This document shows positions 16,235 through 24,544 of a stretch of 38,031 nucleotides of DNA, in pieces. Positions within the stretch are counted from its first letter, which is position 1; each line of letters starts with the position of its first letter. The position numbers were made by a program, and so were the translations under genes. Below the pieces are notes generated by a model. It saw nothing but the letters and a program-made list of their open reading frames with translations, was not told the DNA's origin and ran no database searches. Source of the stretch: Oscillospiraceae bacterium (lineage in GTDB: Bacteria > Bacillota > Clostridia > Oscillospirales > Acutalibacteraceae); NCBI GenBank assembly GCA_003526845.1, contig DPVM01000009.1:1-38031 (forward strand). The letters are read 5' to 3'.

Positions 16235-19108
16235 TTATTCATCCTTTCCGATTGATTTGCGGAAAGCTTTGTATTTTTCGTTATATTCCTTAACCTCTTT
16301 CGGCTGATACTTAATGGCGATTTTAGCACCGCGTTTAGCCGCATAAGGAAGAATATATTTAAACTTATCTTCAGCCTTAACCATTTTTGAGGCATCGGGG
16401 TGAGTACGATGGAGTTTGATTGCATCAAATTCGCACTTTGTTGTGCATACGCCGCAACCGATACATTTATTCGGGTCAACAACCGATGCGCCGCAACCAA
16501 GGCAACGCGAGGTTTCAATTCTGACCTGCTCCTCAGTGAGTGTTTTATGCGCATCTCTGAACGACATTTTGCTGTCGATTGATGTGTCAAATCCTGCATC
16601 TTGACGCTGTGACTTATCGTAAGAATTAGGGTCAAGCATAATATTGTTTTTATCAAGTTCAATAAAATCACGACGGTTTTTGCCGATAGTCATACTTGTG
16701 TGCGGCTGAACAAATCTGTGAAGCGAATCAGCAGCGCACTTACCCTGTTCAATCGCATTGATAACAAATTTAGGTCCGGTGTAAACATCGCCGCCGACAA
16801 AAATTTCAGGCTGTGCGGTCTGATATGTCAAAGCGTTGGCAACAGGATAATTTCCGTGCCAAAATTCAACTTTGGTATCCTTAAGAAGACCGCCCCATTC
16901 GATTGACTGACCGATTGCAAACACAACATTGTCCGCATCGAGAGTCATTGTTTCGTCCTCATCGTAAAGCGGTGAGAATTTTTTTGTTTCAGGGTCAATA
17001 GTTCTGATGCATTTTTTAAATACAACAGCCTTTACCTTGTTATTTTCGTCCTTAATAATTTCTTTAGGACCCCAAGAATTGCAGATTGCAATATTCTCTT
17101 CGAGTGTTTCGCTGATTTCGTCAACAGACGCAGGCATTGTGTCTCTTGATTCAAGACAAACCATTGAAACTTCATTTGCGCCGAAGCGGTGAGCGGTTCT
17201 TGCACAGTCAACGGCAACATTACCGCCGCCGATGACAACAACCTTGCCGTTCATTTTTTGATTTTGATTTTCCGTAGCGGAATGGAGAAAATCAACAGCG
17301 ATTTGAATACCGTCTGCATCCTCGCCGTCAACGCCCGGCAATCTGCCGCCCTGACAACCGATAGCAATATAAAATGCCTTATATCCCTGCTCTTTAAGCT
17401 CGGCGATTGTAACATCCTTGCCAACCTCAACGCCGCATTTAATTTCAACACCAAGTTCCTTGATAATATCAATCTCTGCATCAATTACATCTTTTTCAAG
17501 TTTGTATGACGGAATACCGTAGCGCATCATACCACCCGGTTTTTCACTTTTTTCAAATACAGTCGGCAAATAACCTTTTGTTGCAAGATAATATGCACAT
17601 GACAAGCCCGCAGGACCGGAGCCGATAATAGCGATTTTCTCGTCCCAATGTTTTTTTCTGTTTGACGGAATAACAACAGGCGGAACATATCTTGTTTCGC
17701 TGTTCATGTCCTGCTCGGCGATAAACTTCTTAACAGCGTCAATAGAAACGGCTCTGTCAACAGTGCCTCTTGTGCAGGCATCCTCGCAAAGATGATTACA
17801 TACTCTGCCGCAAACAGCCGGGAAAGGATTATCCTTTTTTATAAGAGCAAGAGCCTCTTTATATTTACCCTGTGCAGCCTTTTTGAGGTAGCCCTGAACA
17901 GCTACATGGGCAGGACAAGCTGTCTTACATGGAGCAGTACCGGTATCATAGCAGTTGATTCTGTTATTATCTCTGTAATCCTCATCCCATTTATCTTCGC
18001 CCCACTTTGTATAATCGGGCAATTCGTGACGAGGATATACAACGGGACCGGATTTTGTGCAAAGCTTTTGTCCGAGCTTAACCGCGCCTGCAGGGCAATA
18101 TTCAACACATTTACCACAAGCAACGCAATCCTTTTCCTCTACCTTTGCGGTATAAGCAGAACGCGACATATTCGGTGTGTTGAAAAGCTGAGATGTCCTC
18201 AAGGCGTTGCAAATATTGACATTACAGTTACAAATTCCAAAAATTTTATTATCGCCGTCGATATTTGTAATTTGATGAACAAAGCCGTTATCCTCTGCAT
18301 TTTTGAGAATTTGCATAGCCTCATCATATGTAATATTGTGACCCTTGCCGGTTTCAACACAATAATCCGCAAAGTCACCGACACCGATGCACCATCCGTA
18401 ATCATCATCACCGCAACCCTCTTCGAGAACGGCACGCGACGCACGGCATGAGCAACGGCCTACGCCGATTTTGCCCTCATATTTTTTGAGCCAATAAGAA
18501 AGGTGTTCTATATCGATGGACTGATTTTCCATTGAAATTGCTTTTTCGACAGGGATAACATGCATACCGACACCGGCACCGCCGAGCGGAACCATTTGTG
18601 TAATACCTGCAAGCGGAACAAAAGTCATTCTTTCAAAAAATGATGCAATAGCCGGATGTTCTTTAAGTCTTTTATTCTCGCCGTTTTCGTCCTCTTCCAT
18701 ATTGAAAAGCTCTGCCGAGCCCGGAACGAACATCGGTAAAATATATCTTCTTTCTGACTGTGGAGCAGTTCTTCCGTTATGGTCATAATGATAGCCGTAG
18801 TCATACTCTAAAAGTCCGATATAGCTCATCTTGTCAAGGAGCTCTTGGAGTTTTTCAGGCTCCTCACCCGTAAGTTTCATCAACTCGTCAAATGTGTACG
18901 GCGTTCTTAATTTCATTTTTAAGGCAATGTCTGCCATTTCGTCGTTAATAAGCTCTGCAAGTCCCCAATATTCCGCATCGGATACTGTAAGTCCTTTCAT
19001 TTTGTGTGCCGCAACATCGGTAATTTTTTTACCGAGAAGCAATATTTTTTCACTCGGTTGAATGTCATTCATATGAGGCGGAATTACCGCTTTGCTTAAT
19101 TCAGGCAT
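16235..19108 (-). CDS. large Fe-S flavoprotein oxidoreductase with GltD/NfnB-like core
   Basis: A 957-residue multidomain protein. Residues 1-320 are an unusual N-terminal module with cysteine groups at about 219-221 (GRCSCRASR), 232-250 and 293-300 (GICNCNVNIC). A 4Fe-4S ferredoxin motif follows at C328-x2-C331-x2-C334-x3-C338. A complete GltD/NfnB-like unit begins near 386: CKTACPAHV, AVCGRVCNHLCEDACTRG, the FAD motif IAIIGSGPAGLSCA near 492 and the NADPH motif VVVIGGGNVAVDCA. It ends with a second cysteine-rich ferredoxin-like region (CLGCG, CIGCGVCTTKC). It probably passes electrons between NAD(P)H and ferredoxin-like partners; the substrate is unknown. Start at 19108 is chosen for AAAGGA nine bases upstream. 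It is co-transcribed with hypA. Confidence 0.8.
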   Translation of the reverse strand: MPELSKAVIPPHMNDIQPSEKILLLGKKITDVAAHKMKGLTVSDAEYWGLAELINDEMADIALKMKLRTPYTFDELMKLTGEEPEKLQELLDKMSYIGLLEYDYGYHYDHNGRTAPQSERRYILPMFVPGSAELFNMEEDENGENKRLKEHPAIASFFERMTFVPLAGITQMVPLGGAGVGMHVIPVEKAISMENQSIDIEHLSYWLKKYEGKIGVGRCSCRASRAVLEEGCGDDDYGWCIGVGDFADYCVETGKGHNITYDEAMQILKNAEDNGFVHQITNIDGDNKIFGICNCNVNICNALRTSQLFNTPNMSRSAYTAKVEEKDCVACGKCVEYCPAGAVKLGQKLCTKSGPVVYPRHELPDYTKWGEDKWDEDYRDNNRINCYDTGTAPCKTACPAHVAVQGYLKKAAQGKYKEALALIKKDNPFPAVCGRVCNHLCEDACTRGTVDRAVSIDAVKKFIAEQDMNSETRYVPPVVIPSNRKKHWDEKIAIIGSGPAGLSCAYYLATKGYLPTVFEKSEKPGGMMRYGIPSYKLEKDVIDAEIDIIKELGVEIKCGVEVGKDVTIAELKEQGYKAFYIAIGCQGGRLPGVDGEDADGIQIAVDFLHSATENQNQKMNGKVVVIGGGNVAVDCARTAHRFGANEVSMVCLESRDTMPASVDEISETLEENIAICNSWGPKEIIKDENNKVKAVVFKKCIRTIDPETKKFSPLYDEDETMTLDADNVVFAIGQSIEWGGLLKDTKVEFWHGNYPVANALTYQTAQPEIFVGGDVYTGPKFVINAIEQGKCAADSLHRFVQPHTSMTIGKNRRDFIELDKNNIMLDPNSYDKSQRQDAGFDTSIDSKMSFRDAHKTLTEEQVRIETSRCLGCGASVVDPNKCIGCGVCTTKCEFDAIKLHRTHPDASKMVKAEDKFKYILPYAAKRGAKIAIKYQPKEVKEYNEKYKAFRKSIGKDE

Positions 19109-19153
19109 ACTCTCAATTCCTTTCAATAAATAATACAATCTTCCCTATCAAAT

Positions 19154-19183
19154 ATTCTACAAGATTGACAATTAAATGTCAAT
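19154..19183 (-). promoter_or_regulatory. promoter of the flavoprotein-hypA operon with overlapping palindrome
   Basis: TTGACA (19182-19177, minus), a 17-base spacer and TAGAAT (19159-19154). The -35 is part of a perfect 7-6-7 inverted repeat, ATTGACA-N6-TGTCAAT (19164-19183), a shape typical of dimeric regulators such as the CRP/FNR superfamily. Repressor binding there would block the promoter. Confidence 0.7.
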
Positions 19184-19234
19184 AAACACGATATTGTTTT
19201 AACAAAATAGGTATATACAAATTTTGACAATTAT

Positions 19235-19269
19235 ATAAAAATAAGCGCACTTCTGATGAAGTACGCTTA
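19235..19269 (-). terminator. terminator of the NSS symporter gene
   Basis: A 12-bp stem with one mismatch, 19242-19253 with 19258-19269 (TAAGCG core), followed on the minus strand by TTATTTTTATAT, 11 bases after the stop. Confidence 0.8.
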
Positions 19270-19280
19270 AAAATATTACA

Positions 19281-20681
19281 CTATCCTAAATTTATAATAC
19301 CTACTGATTTGAGGAACAAAACGAACAGCAGCACAGGTGCGATATATTTAATCATTACCTTGTAAAGGCGGCGTCTGCCCATTTTGTATCCGCCCTTTTC
19401 AACCTCTTCGATAATAGTGTCAGGCTTAATAAACCAACCGACAAGAATACAGGTTGAAATTGAAACAAGCGGCATAAATACATTATTACTGATATAGTCG
19501 AGAACATCAAGAATTTGAGCGGTAGAGCCGTTTGGCAAAGGAAGCTCAAAGTAAAGTTTATTATAGCCGAGGCAAACAATAATTCCGCCGATAAGAGCAA
19601 TTGCGCCCTCAATCAAAGTTGCTTTTCTTCTTGAAATTTTAAATGCGTCCATAAAGCTTGAAACAATTGCCTCCATTACGGAAATGGCACTTGTGAGTGC
19701 TGCAAAAAGCACCATTGCAAAGAAAAGACAACCGATAACATTGCCGATTGCGCCCATTTGTGCAAACACCTTTGGCAATGACACAAACATGAGGCTCGGA
19801 CCGGATGCATCCATACCTTCTTTGCCCATAAATACATATACGGCAGGGATAATCATAACGCCTGCAAGGAAAGCAACGCCTGTATCGAATATCTCAATTT
19901 GATTAATTGATTTGCCCAAATTTGTATCATCGCTGACATATGAGCCGTATGCAATCATAATGCCCATTGCAACGCTCAAGCTGAAGAACAGCTGACCCAT
20001 TGCGTCAACAAGAACATTGACAAATTTGCCGAAAGTCAATCCCTTTAAATCGGGAACAACAAGAATTTTCAAACCCTCAAGTCCCGTTCTGACGGCTCCG
20101 TCATCGGCATTGCTTTTGAGTGTCAAAGAAAAAATTGCAATTGCAATAACAAGTATAATCAAAATCGGCATAATTACTTTTGACGATTTTTCAATACCTT
20201 TGTTAACGCCCAAAAGGATTGTGCCCGCAACAAGAACAAAGAAAACAAGGAACATTATAATGGGACTTATATCGCTCGTAATATATGAAGTGAAGTAATT
20301 ATCTGCCGCGGCGGCATTTCCCTGCCCAGTCAGGAACACGATAAAATATTTGATAACCCAACCGCCGATTGCACAATAATACGGCAAAATCAGCATTGGC
20401 ACGAGACAGCTCAAAACACCTACATAGCCAAAACCTTTATGAAGTTTTGAATATGCTGTAAGCGGTCCCTGCTTTGTCTTTCTGCCAATTGCAACATCGG
20501 TAGTTAGAAGTGTAAAGCCAAATGTCAGAGCGAGGATTAAATAAATAACAATAAACAATCCTCCGCCGTCTTTTGCAGCTAAATACGGGAATCGCCAAAT
20601 ATTTCCCAAGCCGACCGCACTGCCGGCAGCAGCAAGTACAAAACCGATTGTACCGCCGAACGAATTTCTTTTTTCCTCCAT
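19281..20681 (-). CDS. sodium-dependent transporter, NSS family
   Basis: A 466-residue LeuT-fold neurotransmitter:sodium symporter-family protein that would import amino acids or amines with Na+. The signature of the unwound first helix, GSAVGLGNIWRFPYLA at about 15-30, is intact. The helix 6 region (DAMGQLFFSLSVAMGIM) and about 11-12 hydrophobic segments are present. It has no long C-terminal tail, like other bacterial members. The substrate is not predictable. It is a single-gene unit with a GAGAGGG ribosome site, a strong promoter and its own terminator. Confidence 0.92.
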   Translation of the reverse strand: MEEKRNSFGGTIGFVLAAAGSAVGLGNIWRFPYLAAKDGGGLFIVIYLILALTFGFTLLTTDVAIGRKTKQGPLTAYSKLHKGFGYVGVLSCLVPMLILPYYCAIGGWVIKYFIVFLTGQGNAAAADNYFTSYITSDISPIIMFLVFFVLVAGTILLGVNKGIEKSSKVIMPILIILVIAIAIFSLTLKSNADDGAVRTGLEGLKILVVPDLKGLTFGKFVNVLVDAMGQLFFSLSVAMGIMIAYGSYVSDDTNLGKSINQIEIFDTGVAFLAGVMIIPAVYVFMGKEGMDASGPSLMFVSLPKVFAQMGAIGNVIGCLFFAMVLFAALTSAISVMEAIVSSFMDAFKISRRKATLIEGAIALIGGIIVCLGYNKLYFELPLPNGSTAQILDVLDYISNNVFMPLVSISTCILVGWFIKPDTIIEEVEKGGYKMGRRRLYKVMIKYIAPVLLFVLFLKSVGIINLG

Positions 20682-20714
20682 AAAATCCCTCTCTTAAGTA
20701 AAAAATATAGTCAC

Positions 20715-20743
20715 ATTATACACTATTTGTTCTATTTTGTCCA
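20715..20743 (-). promoter_or_regulatory. promoter of the NSS symporter gene
   Basis: TGGACA (20743-20738, minus), a 17-base spacer and a perfect TATAAT (20720-20715), 34 bases before the start codon. Confidence 0.75.
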
Positions 20744-20780
20744 TAAAAAAATAAATACCTGCAAAAAAACAGGTATTTAT
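20744..20780 (-). terminator. terminator of the tcdA-larE operon
   Basis: A perfect 11-bp stem, ATAAATACCTG (20751-20761) with 20770-20780, then seven T on the minus strand. It abuts the next promoter. Confidence 0.88.
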
Positions 20781-20806
20781 ATGAAATTAATTATATTTAT
20801 GCAATG

Positions 20807-21625
20807 CTAAATGTTAAGGCTGTCATTCATACTGCCTGTTCTGTAGCCGCCCAAATCAAGTGTTACATATCTAAAGCCGTATTCCTTAAGCTTTGAATTA
20901 ATAGTGTCCTTAAACTGCATAACCCTTTCGGTTTCGTTTGGCAAAACCTCAATTCGTGCCACATCGTTGTGTATTCTGACACGAACCTGTTTAAATCCCA
21001 AATCCAGCAAAAGTTGCTCGCTTTTGTCAATCATATCAAGTTTTTGAACAGTTATTTTTTCTCCGTAAACAAAACGCGACGATAAGCAGGCAAACGGTTG
21101 CTTATTCCACGTTTTCAGCCCGAGTTGTTTTGATAATGCTCTGATTTCATCCTTGGTCAATCCGACCTTTTTCAGCGGACTCAAAATTTCAAGTTCTGAA
21201 ACGGCACGCATACCGGGACGGTAATCGTTAATATCATCAGCATTTGAGCCTTCGACAACGGCGTTTATATTATTTTCATCGGCAATACCTTTGATTTTTG
21301 AAAAAAGCTCTTTTTTGCAAATATAGCATCTATCGGGAGGATTATTACTGAATCCATCGATTGAAAGCTCCTCGCTTTCAAATACGATTTGCCTTATGTT
21401 TTCAGACTTGCAAAATTCAATTGATTCGTTAAGCTCGCGTTTTGGAAACGAATGCGATTTTGCAGTGAGTGCCAAAACATTATCGCGAGGAAGTGTATCC
21501 ACTGCCGTTTTGAGCAAGAATGTTGAATCAACGCCGCTTGAATATGCAACAGCAACGCTGTTAAGCGACGATAAATATTTTTTTAATTCGTCGTATTTAA
21601 TTTGCAAACTTGGCTCAATATTCAT
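20807..21625 (-). CDS. larE: LarE-like ATP-dependent sulfur transferase
   Basis: A 272-residue PP-loop ATP pyrophosphatase of the LarE family. LarE adenylates the pyridine carboxylate of the nickel-pincer precursor and donates sulfur to it. The PP-loop SSGVDST is at 29-35. A C-x-x-C pair (C100, C103) occurs in PPDRCYICKK. The cysteine in KQPFACLSSR (C180) is where the sacrificial cysteine of Lactobacillus LarE is expected. The ATG at 21625 with AGGTG six bases upstream is preferred over a GTG at 21634. It overlaps the upstream tcdA gene by 11 bases. No larA, larB or larC is in the window, so the true acceptor may differ from the lactate racemase cofactor. Confidence 0.83.
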   Translation of the reverse strand: MNIEPSLQIKYDELKKYLSSLNSVAVAYSSGVDSTFLLKTAVDTLPRDNVLALTAKSHSFPKRELNESIEFCKSENIRQIVFESEELSIDGFSNNPPDRCYICKKELFSKIKGIADENNINAVVEGSNADDINDYRPGMRAVSELEILSPLKKVGLTKDEIRALSKQLGLKTWNKQPFACLSSRFVYGEKITVQKLDMIDKSEQLLLDLGFKQVRVRIHNDVARIEVLPNETERVMQFKDTINSKLKEYGFRYVTLDLGGYRTGSMNDSLNI

Positions 21626-22382
21626 TTTTAACACCTGTCAAATCCTTGATAACCTCGCCTGCGATAATCAAGCCGACAACAGACGGAACAAAAGCCGTAC
21701 TGCCCGGCACCTGTCTGCGAATGGTACAGTTGCGCTTTGTGTCGGGCGGGCAAATACAATGATGCTTACAACTATTTTGGTCGTCATCAATCGGCGTCAT
21801 TGCAGGCTCCTCGGAATAAACGCATTTTAAGTGATTAATTCCTCTTTTTTTACATTCTCTGCGCATCGTTTTTGCAAGAGGGCAAACCGATGTTTTTGAA
21901 ATATCGGCAACTTTAAACGCTGTCGGGTCGAGTTTATTGCCTGCACCCATTGACGATATAATCGGCACACCTGCTTTTTGAGCGTTTTCAGCAAGGGCAA
22001 GTTTGCCGGTAACGGTATCAATCGCATCTACAATATAATCATATTGAGTAAAATCAAAATCGTTTGCCGTTTCCGGAGTGTAAAAAACATTGTGCTTTGT
22101 TATTTTTACATTAGGATTAATATCGAGGAGTCGCTCCTCGGCGGCATCCGTTTTTTGCAGACCTATTGTTTTGTGGGTTGCAAAAATTTGGCGATTGATA
22201 TTTGTCAGACAAATTTTGTCGTCATCAATAATATCAATTGCGCCGATACCGGACCTTACAAGCGCCTCGGCTGTAAATCCTCCGACACCGCCGATGCCGA
22301 AAACGGCAACGCGTGAATCTGCAAGTATTTGCATGGCGTCAGCGCCGAATAATAATTCAGTTCGTGAAAATTGATTAAGCAT
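21615..22382 (-). CDS. tcdA: TcdA/CsdL-like tRNA threonylcarbamoyladenosine dehydratase
   Basis: A 255-residue ThiF/E1-like protein that would ATP-dependently cyclise t6A37 of tRNA to ct6A. The N-terminal RTELLFG and nucleotide loop VAVFGIGGVGGFTAEAL (about 26-42) are typical. DDDKICLTNINRQ follows, with SMGAGNKLDPTAFKV and the C-terminal PSVVGLIIAGEVIKDLTG. Several cysteines in CKHHCICPP may bind zinc. Two ATGs are possible; 22382 has AGGTAGG eight bases upstream and is preferred over 22388. It heads an operon with larE, overlapping it by 11 bases. Confidence 0.88.
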   Translation of the reverse strand: MLNQFSRTELLFGADAMQILADSRVAVFGIGGVGGFTAEALVRSGIGAIDIIDDDKICLTNINRQIFATHKTIGLQKTDAAEERLLDINPNVKITKHNVFYTPETANDFDFTQYDYIVDAIDTVTGKLALAENAQKAGVPIISSMGAGNKLDPTAFKVADISKTSVCPLAKTMRRECKKRGINHLKCVYSEEPAMTPIDDDQNSCKHHCICPPDTKRNCTIRRQVPGSTAFVPSVVGLIIAGEVIKDLTGVKNEY

Positions 22383-22414
22383 AGTCATTACCTACCTTTT
22401 TTATAGGTACAATT

Positions 22415-22443
22415 AATATATCACTGTTGAACAATCAAGTCAA
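22415..22443 (-). promoter_or_regulatory. promoter of tcdA-larE
   Basis: TTGACT (22443-22438, minus), a 17-base spacer and TATATT (22420-22415), 33 bases before the ATG. Confidence 0.7.
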
Positions 22444-22456
22444 CACAAAAATGAGC

Positions 22457-22523
22457 AAAACCGCAGGAGCAACGCTCGGAAAGTAAGTTGAGTTACTTTC
22501 TTATGCGCAGCCGATGCGGTTTT
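22457..22523 (-). terminator. branched hairpin after ftsH, probable terminator
   Basis: An outer stem, AAAACCGCA (22457-22465) with TGCGGTTTT (22515-22523), encloses an inner stem, GAAAGTAA (22479-22486) with TTACTTTC (22493-22500). The minus strand ends the structure with GGTTTTGCTCATTTTTG, a split T-run. It probably ends the rnj-ftsH operon, though it is larger than the simple hairpins elsewhere in the window. Confidence 0.6.
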
Positions 22524-22537
22524 TACAATTTTAAAGG

Positions 22538-24544
22538 TTATTCGGTTTCGTCGGTATTTTCCGAATCGTTCGGAGCCTTTTCCGATTCAAATACAGCGGT
22601 ATCAACAGCGTCTTCGTCGCTTTGAGTTTCGCTTATTGTGGCTTGTTCATTCTTTTCGGCCTCAATCTCCTGTGGCAATTTGCCGTATTTCATCAGCGAT
22701 TCAAATTCGTCACCGCTGATTTTTTCTTTTTTAATAAGTGTGTTGGCGAGGAGCTCAAGCTTATCATAATGCTCTTTAATAATGATTTCGGTCTTGGTAT
22801 ATGCATCACGCATAAGTTTTTCAACTTCGGAGTCAATTCGAGCCGAAGTTTGCTCGCTGTAGTTATTGACATGACCGTAATCTTTTCCGAGGAAAACCTC
22901 ACCATTTCCGTCATCATAAACAACCGGGCCAACCTCATCGGTCATACCATATTTAGTAACCATATCACGGCAAATTTCCGTCGCACGCTGTAAGTCATTT
23001 GACGCGCCGGTTGAAATATCGCCGAGTGCTATCGCTTCGGCAACTCTGCCGCCGAACAATGACACAAGATTAATAAGCATTTCCTGCTTAGAATTATAGT
23101 TTTCCTCCTGAGGTGTGTACCAAGTATAACCGCCTGCACCGAGACCGCGCGGAACGATTGAAATTTCCTTTACAGGGTCATGACCCTCAGTGAAATACGA
23201 CGCAATTGCGTGTCCTGCCTCGTGGAAAGCTGTAAGTTTTTTAGCTTTTTCGCTGAACTTATGCGACTTTTTCTCTGTACCAAGTTCAACTCGGGATTCG
23301 GCGTCCACGATTTCGGAATTTGAAACAGCCTTTTTGCCTCGTCTTACAGCAAGGAGTGCCGCCTCATTCATAAGATTTTCAAGATCTGCACCGGTGAATC
23401 CGATTGTGTCCATTGCAACCTCGTGCAAATCAACATCGGGAGCGAGCGGTTTATTCTTAGAATGCACTTTAAGAATATCCTCTCTGCCCTTTGCATCGGG
23501 ACGATTAACCGTAATCTGTCTGTCAAACCTTCCCGGTCTTAAAAGAGCCGGGTCGAGTACATCAGGTCTGTTTGTAGCGGCAATTACGATAACGCCGGTG
23601 TTATTGCCGAAGCCGTCCATCTCAACGAGGAGCTGATTCAATGTTTGTTCACGCTCGTCATTTCCGCCGCCCATACCGGTGCCTCTGTGTCTGCCGACAG
23701 CATCAATTTCGTCAATAAACACAATAGCCGGTGCTTTTTTCTTTGCCTGCTCAAAAAGGTCACGAACTCTTGATGCACCGACACCAACATACATTTCAAC
23801 GAAATCGGAACCTGAAATTGAAAGAAACGGAGCGTTTGCCTCGCCGGCAACTGCTCTTGCAAGCAATGTTTTACCTGTACCGGGAGGGCCTACAAGAAGA
23901 ACGCCCTTCGGTATTCTTGCACCGAGCTGTGTATATTTATCGGGCTGTTTGAGATAATCGACAAGTTCTGTCATCTCTTCCTTTTCCTCATCACAGCCTG
24001 CAACATCGGCAAAAGTTGTCTTATTATCGCCCTCGCCGACTTCCTTGGCTTTGATTTTTCCGAAGCCGAGAGTCCTATTTGTTTCGTTGCCAATGGTACT
24101 GCCCATTTTGCGCATCATCCAAAACGAGAGTGCCGTAATGATAACAACAAGAATTATTGTCGGCAAAAGGCTTAAGAAAATTGAATTATTGGAACCTTTC
24201 AAATAGTTGTAAACAATCTGTTTATCCTTATTTTGGGGGTCTTTATTGTAATCGTTTACATAGTCACCGATATCATCGAGAAAATATGAAACACTCGGAA
24301 CTGAATATGTTTTAGCCGACGCTTTTTTATCGTCGCTGAAAAGCTTATATTTCAACTCGCCGCTGTTAAGGTTGAGTTCAAACTCACTAACCTTGTTATC
24401 TCTGAAAAGCGCAACAATTTCGGAATAATTTTTATCAACCGACCTGCTTTGCGAAGAAAACAGGAAAATCGAGCCAATCAAAAGAAGCGGAATCAAAATA
24501 TAAAATATAATTGATTTCCAATTTTTAGAAAGGTTATTTCTCAT
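22538..24544 (-). CDS. ftsH: ATP-dependent zinc metalloprotease FtsH
   Basis: A 668-residue membrane AAA+ protease that degrades misfolded and regulatory membrane proteins. A first membrane helix at about 13-30 and a second at about 122-144 bracket an extracytoplasmic domain. Walker A GPPGTGKT is at 219-226, Walker B ends in DEID at 278-281, ATNRPDVLDPALLRPGRFDR is the second region of homology, and zinc motif HEAGH is at 441-445. The C-terminal tail is acidic. It starts in a one-base overlap with the tilS stop (TAATG), with GGAGGA upstream. tilS-ftsH adjacency is common in Firmicutes, often with hpt between them; hpt is missing here. Confidence 0.97.
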   Translation of the reverse strand: MRNNLSKNWKSIIFYILIPLLLIGSIFLFSSQSRSVDKNYSEIVALFRDNKVSEFELNLNSGELKYKLFSDDKKASAKTYSVPSVSYFLDDIGDYVNDYNKDPQNKDKQIVYNYLKGSNNSIFLSLLPTIILVVIITALSFWMMRKMGSTIGNETNRTLGFGKIKAKEVGEGDNKTTFADVAGCDEEKEEMTELVDYLKQPDKYTQLGARIPKGVLLVGPPGTGKTLLARAVAGEANAPFLSISGSDFVEMYVGVGASRVRDLFEQAKKKAPAIVFIDEIDAVGRHRGTGMGGGNDEREQTLNQLLVEMDGFGNNTGVIVIAATNRPDVLDPALLRPGRFDRQITVNRPDAKGREDILKVHSKNKPLAPDVDLHEVAMDTIGFTGADLENLMNEAALLAVRRGKKAVSNSEIVDAESRVELGTEKKSHKFSEKAKKLTAFHEAGHAIASYFTEGHDPVKEISIVPRGLGAGGYTWYTPQEENYNSKQEMLINLVSLFGGRVAEAIALGDISTGASNDLQRATEICRDMVTKYGMTDEVGPVVYDDGNGEVFLGKDYGHVNNYSEQTSARIDSEVEKLMRDAYTKTEIIIKEHYDKLELLANTLIKKEKISGDEFESLMKYGKLPQEIEAEKNEQATISETQSDEDAVDTAVFESEKAPNDSENTDETE

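Noticed and set aside
17792..18451. A plus-strand frame of 219 codons opposite the flavoprotein gene.
   Set aside because: The opposite strand encodes cysteine motifs and Rossmann folds over the same bases; the frame shows no domain and is a shadow.
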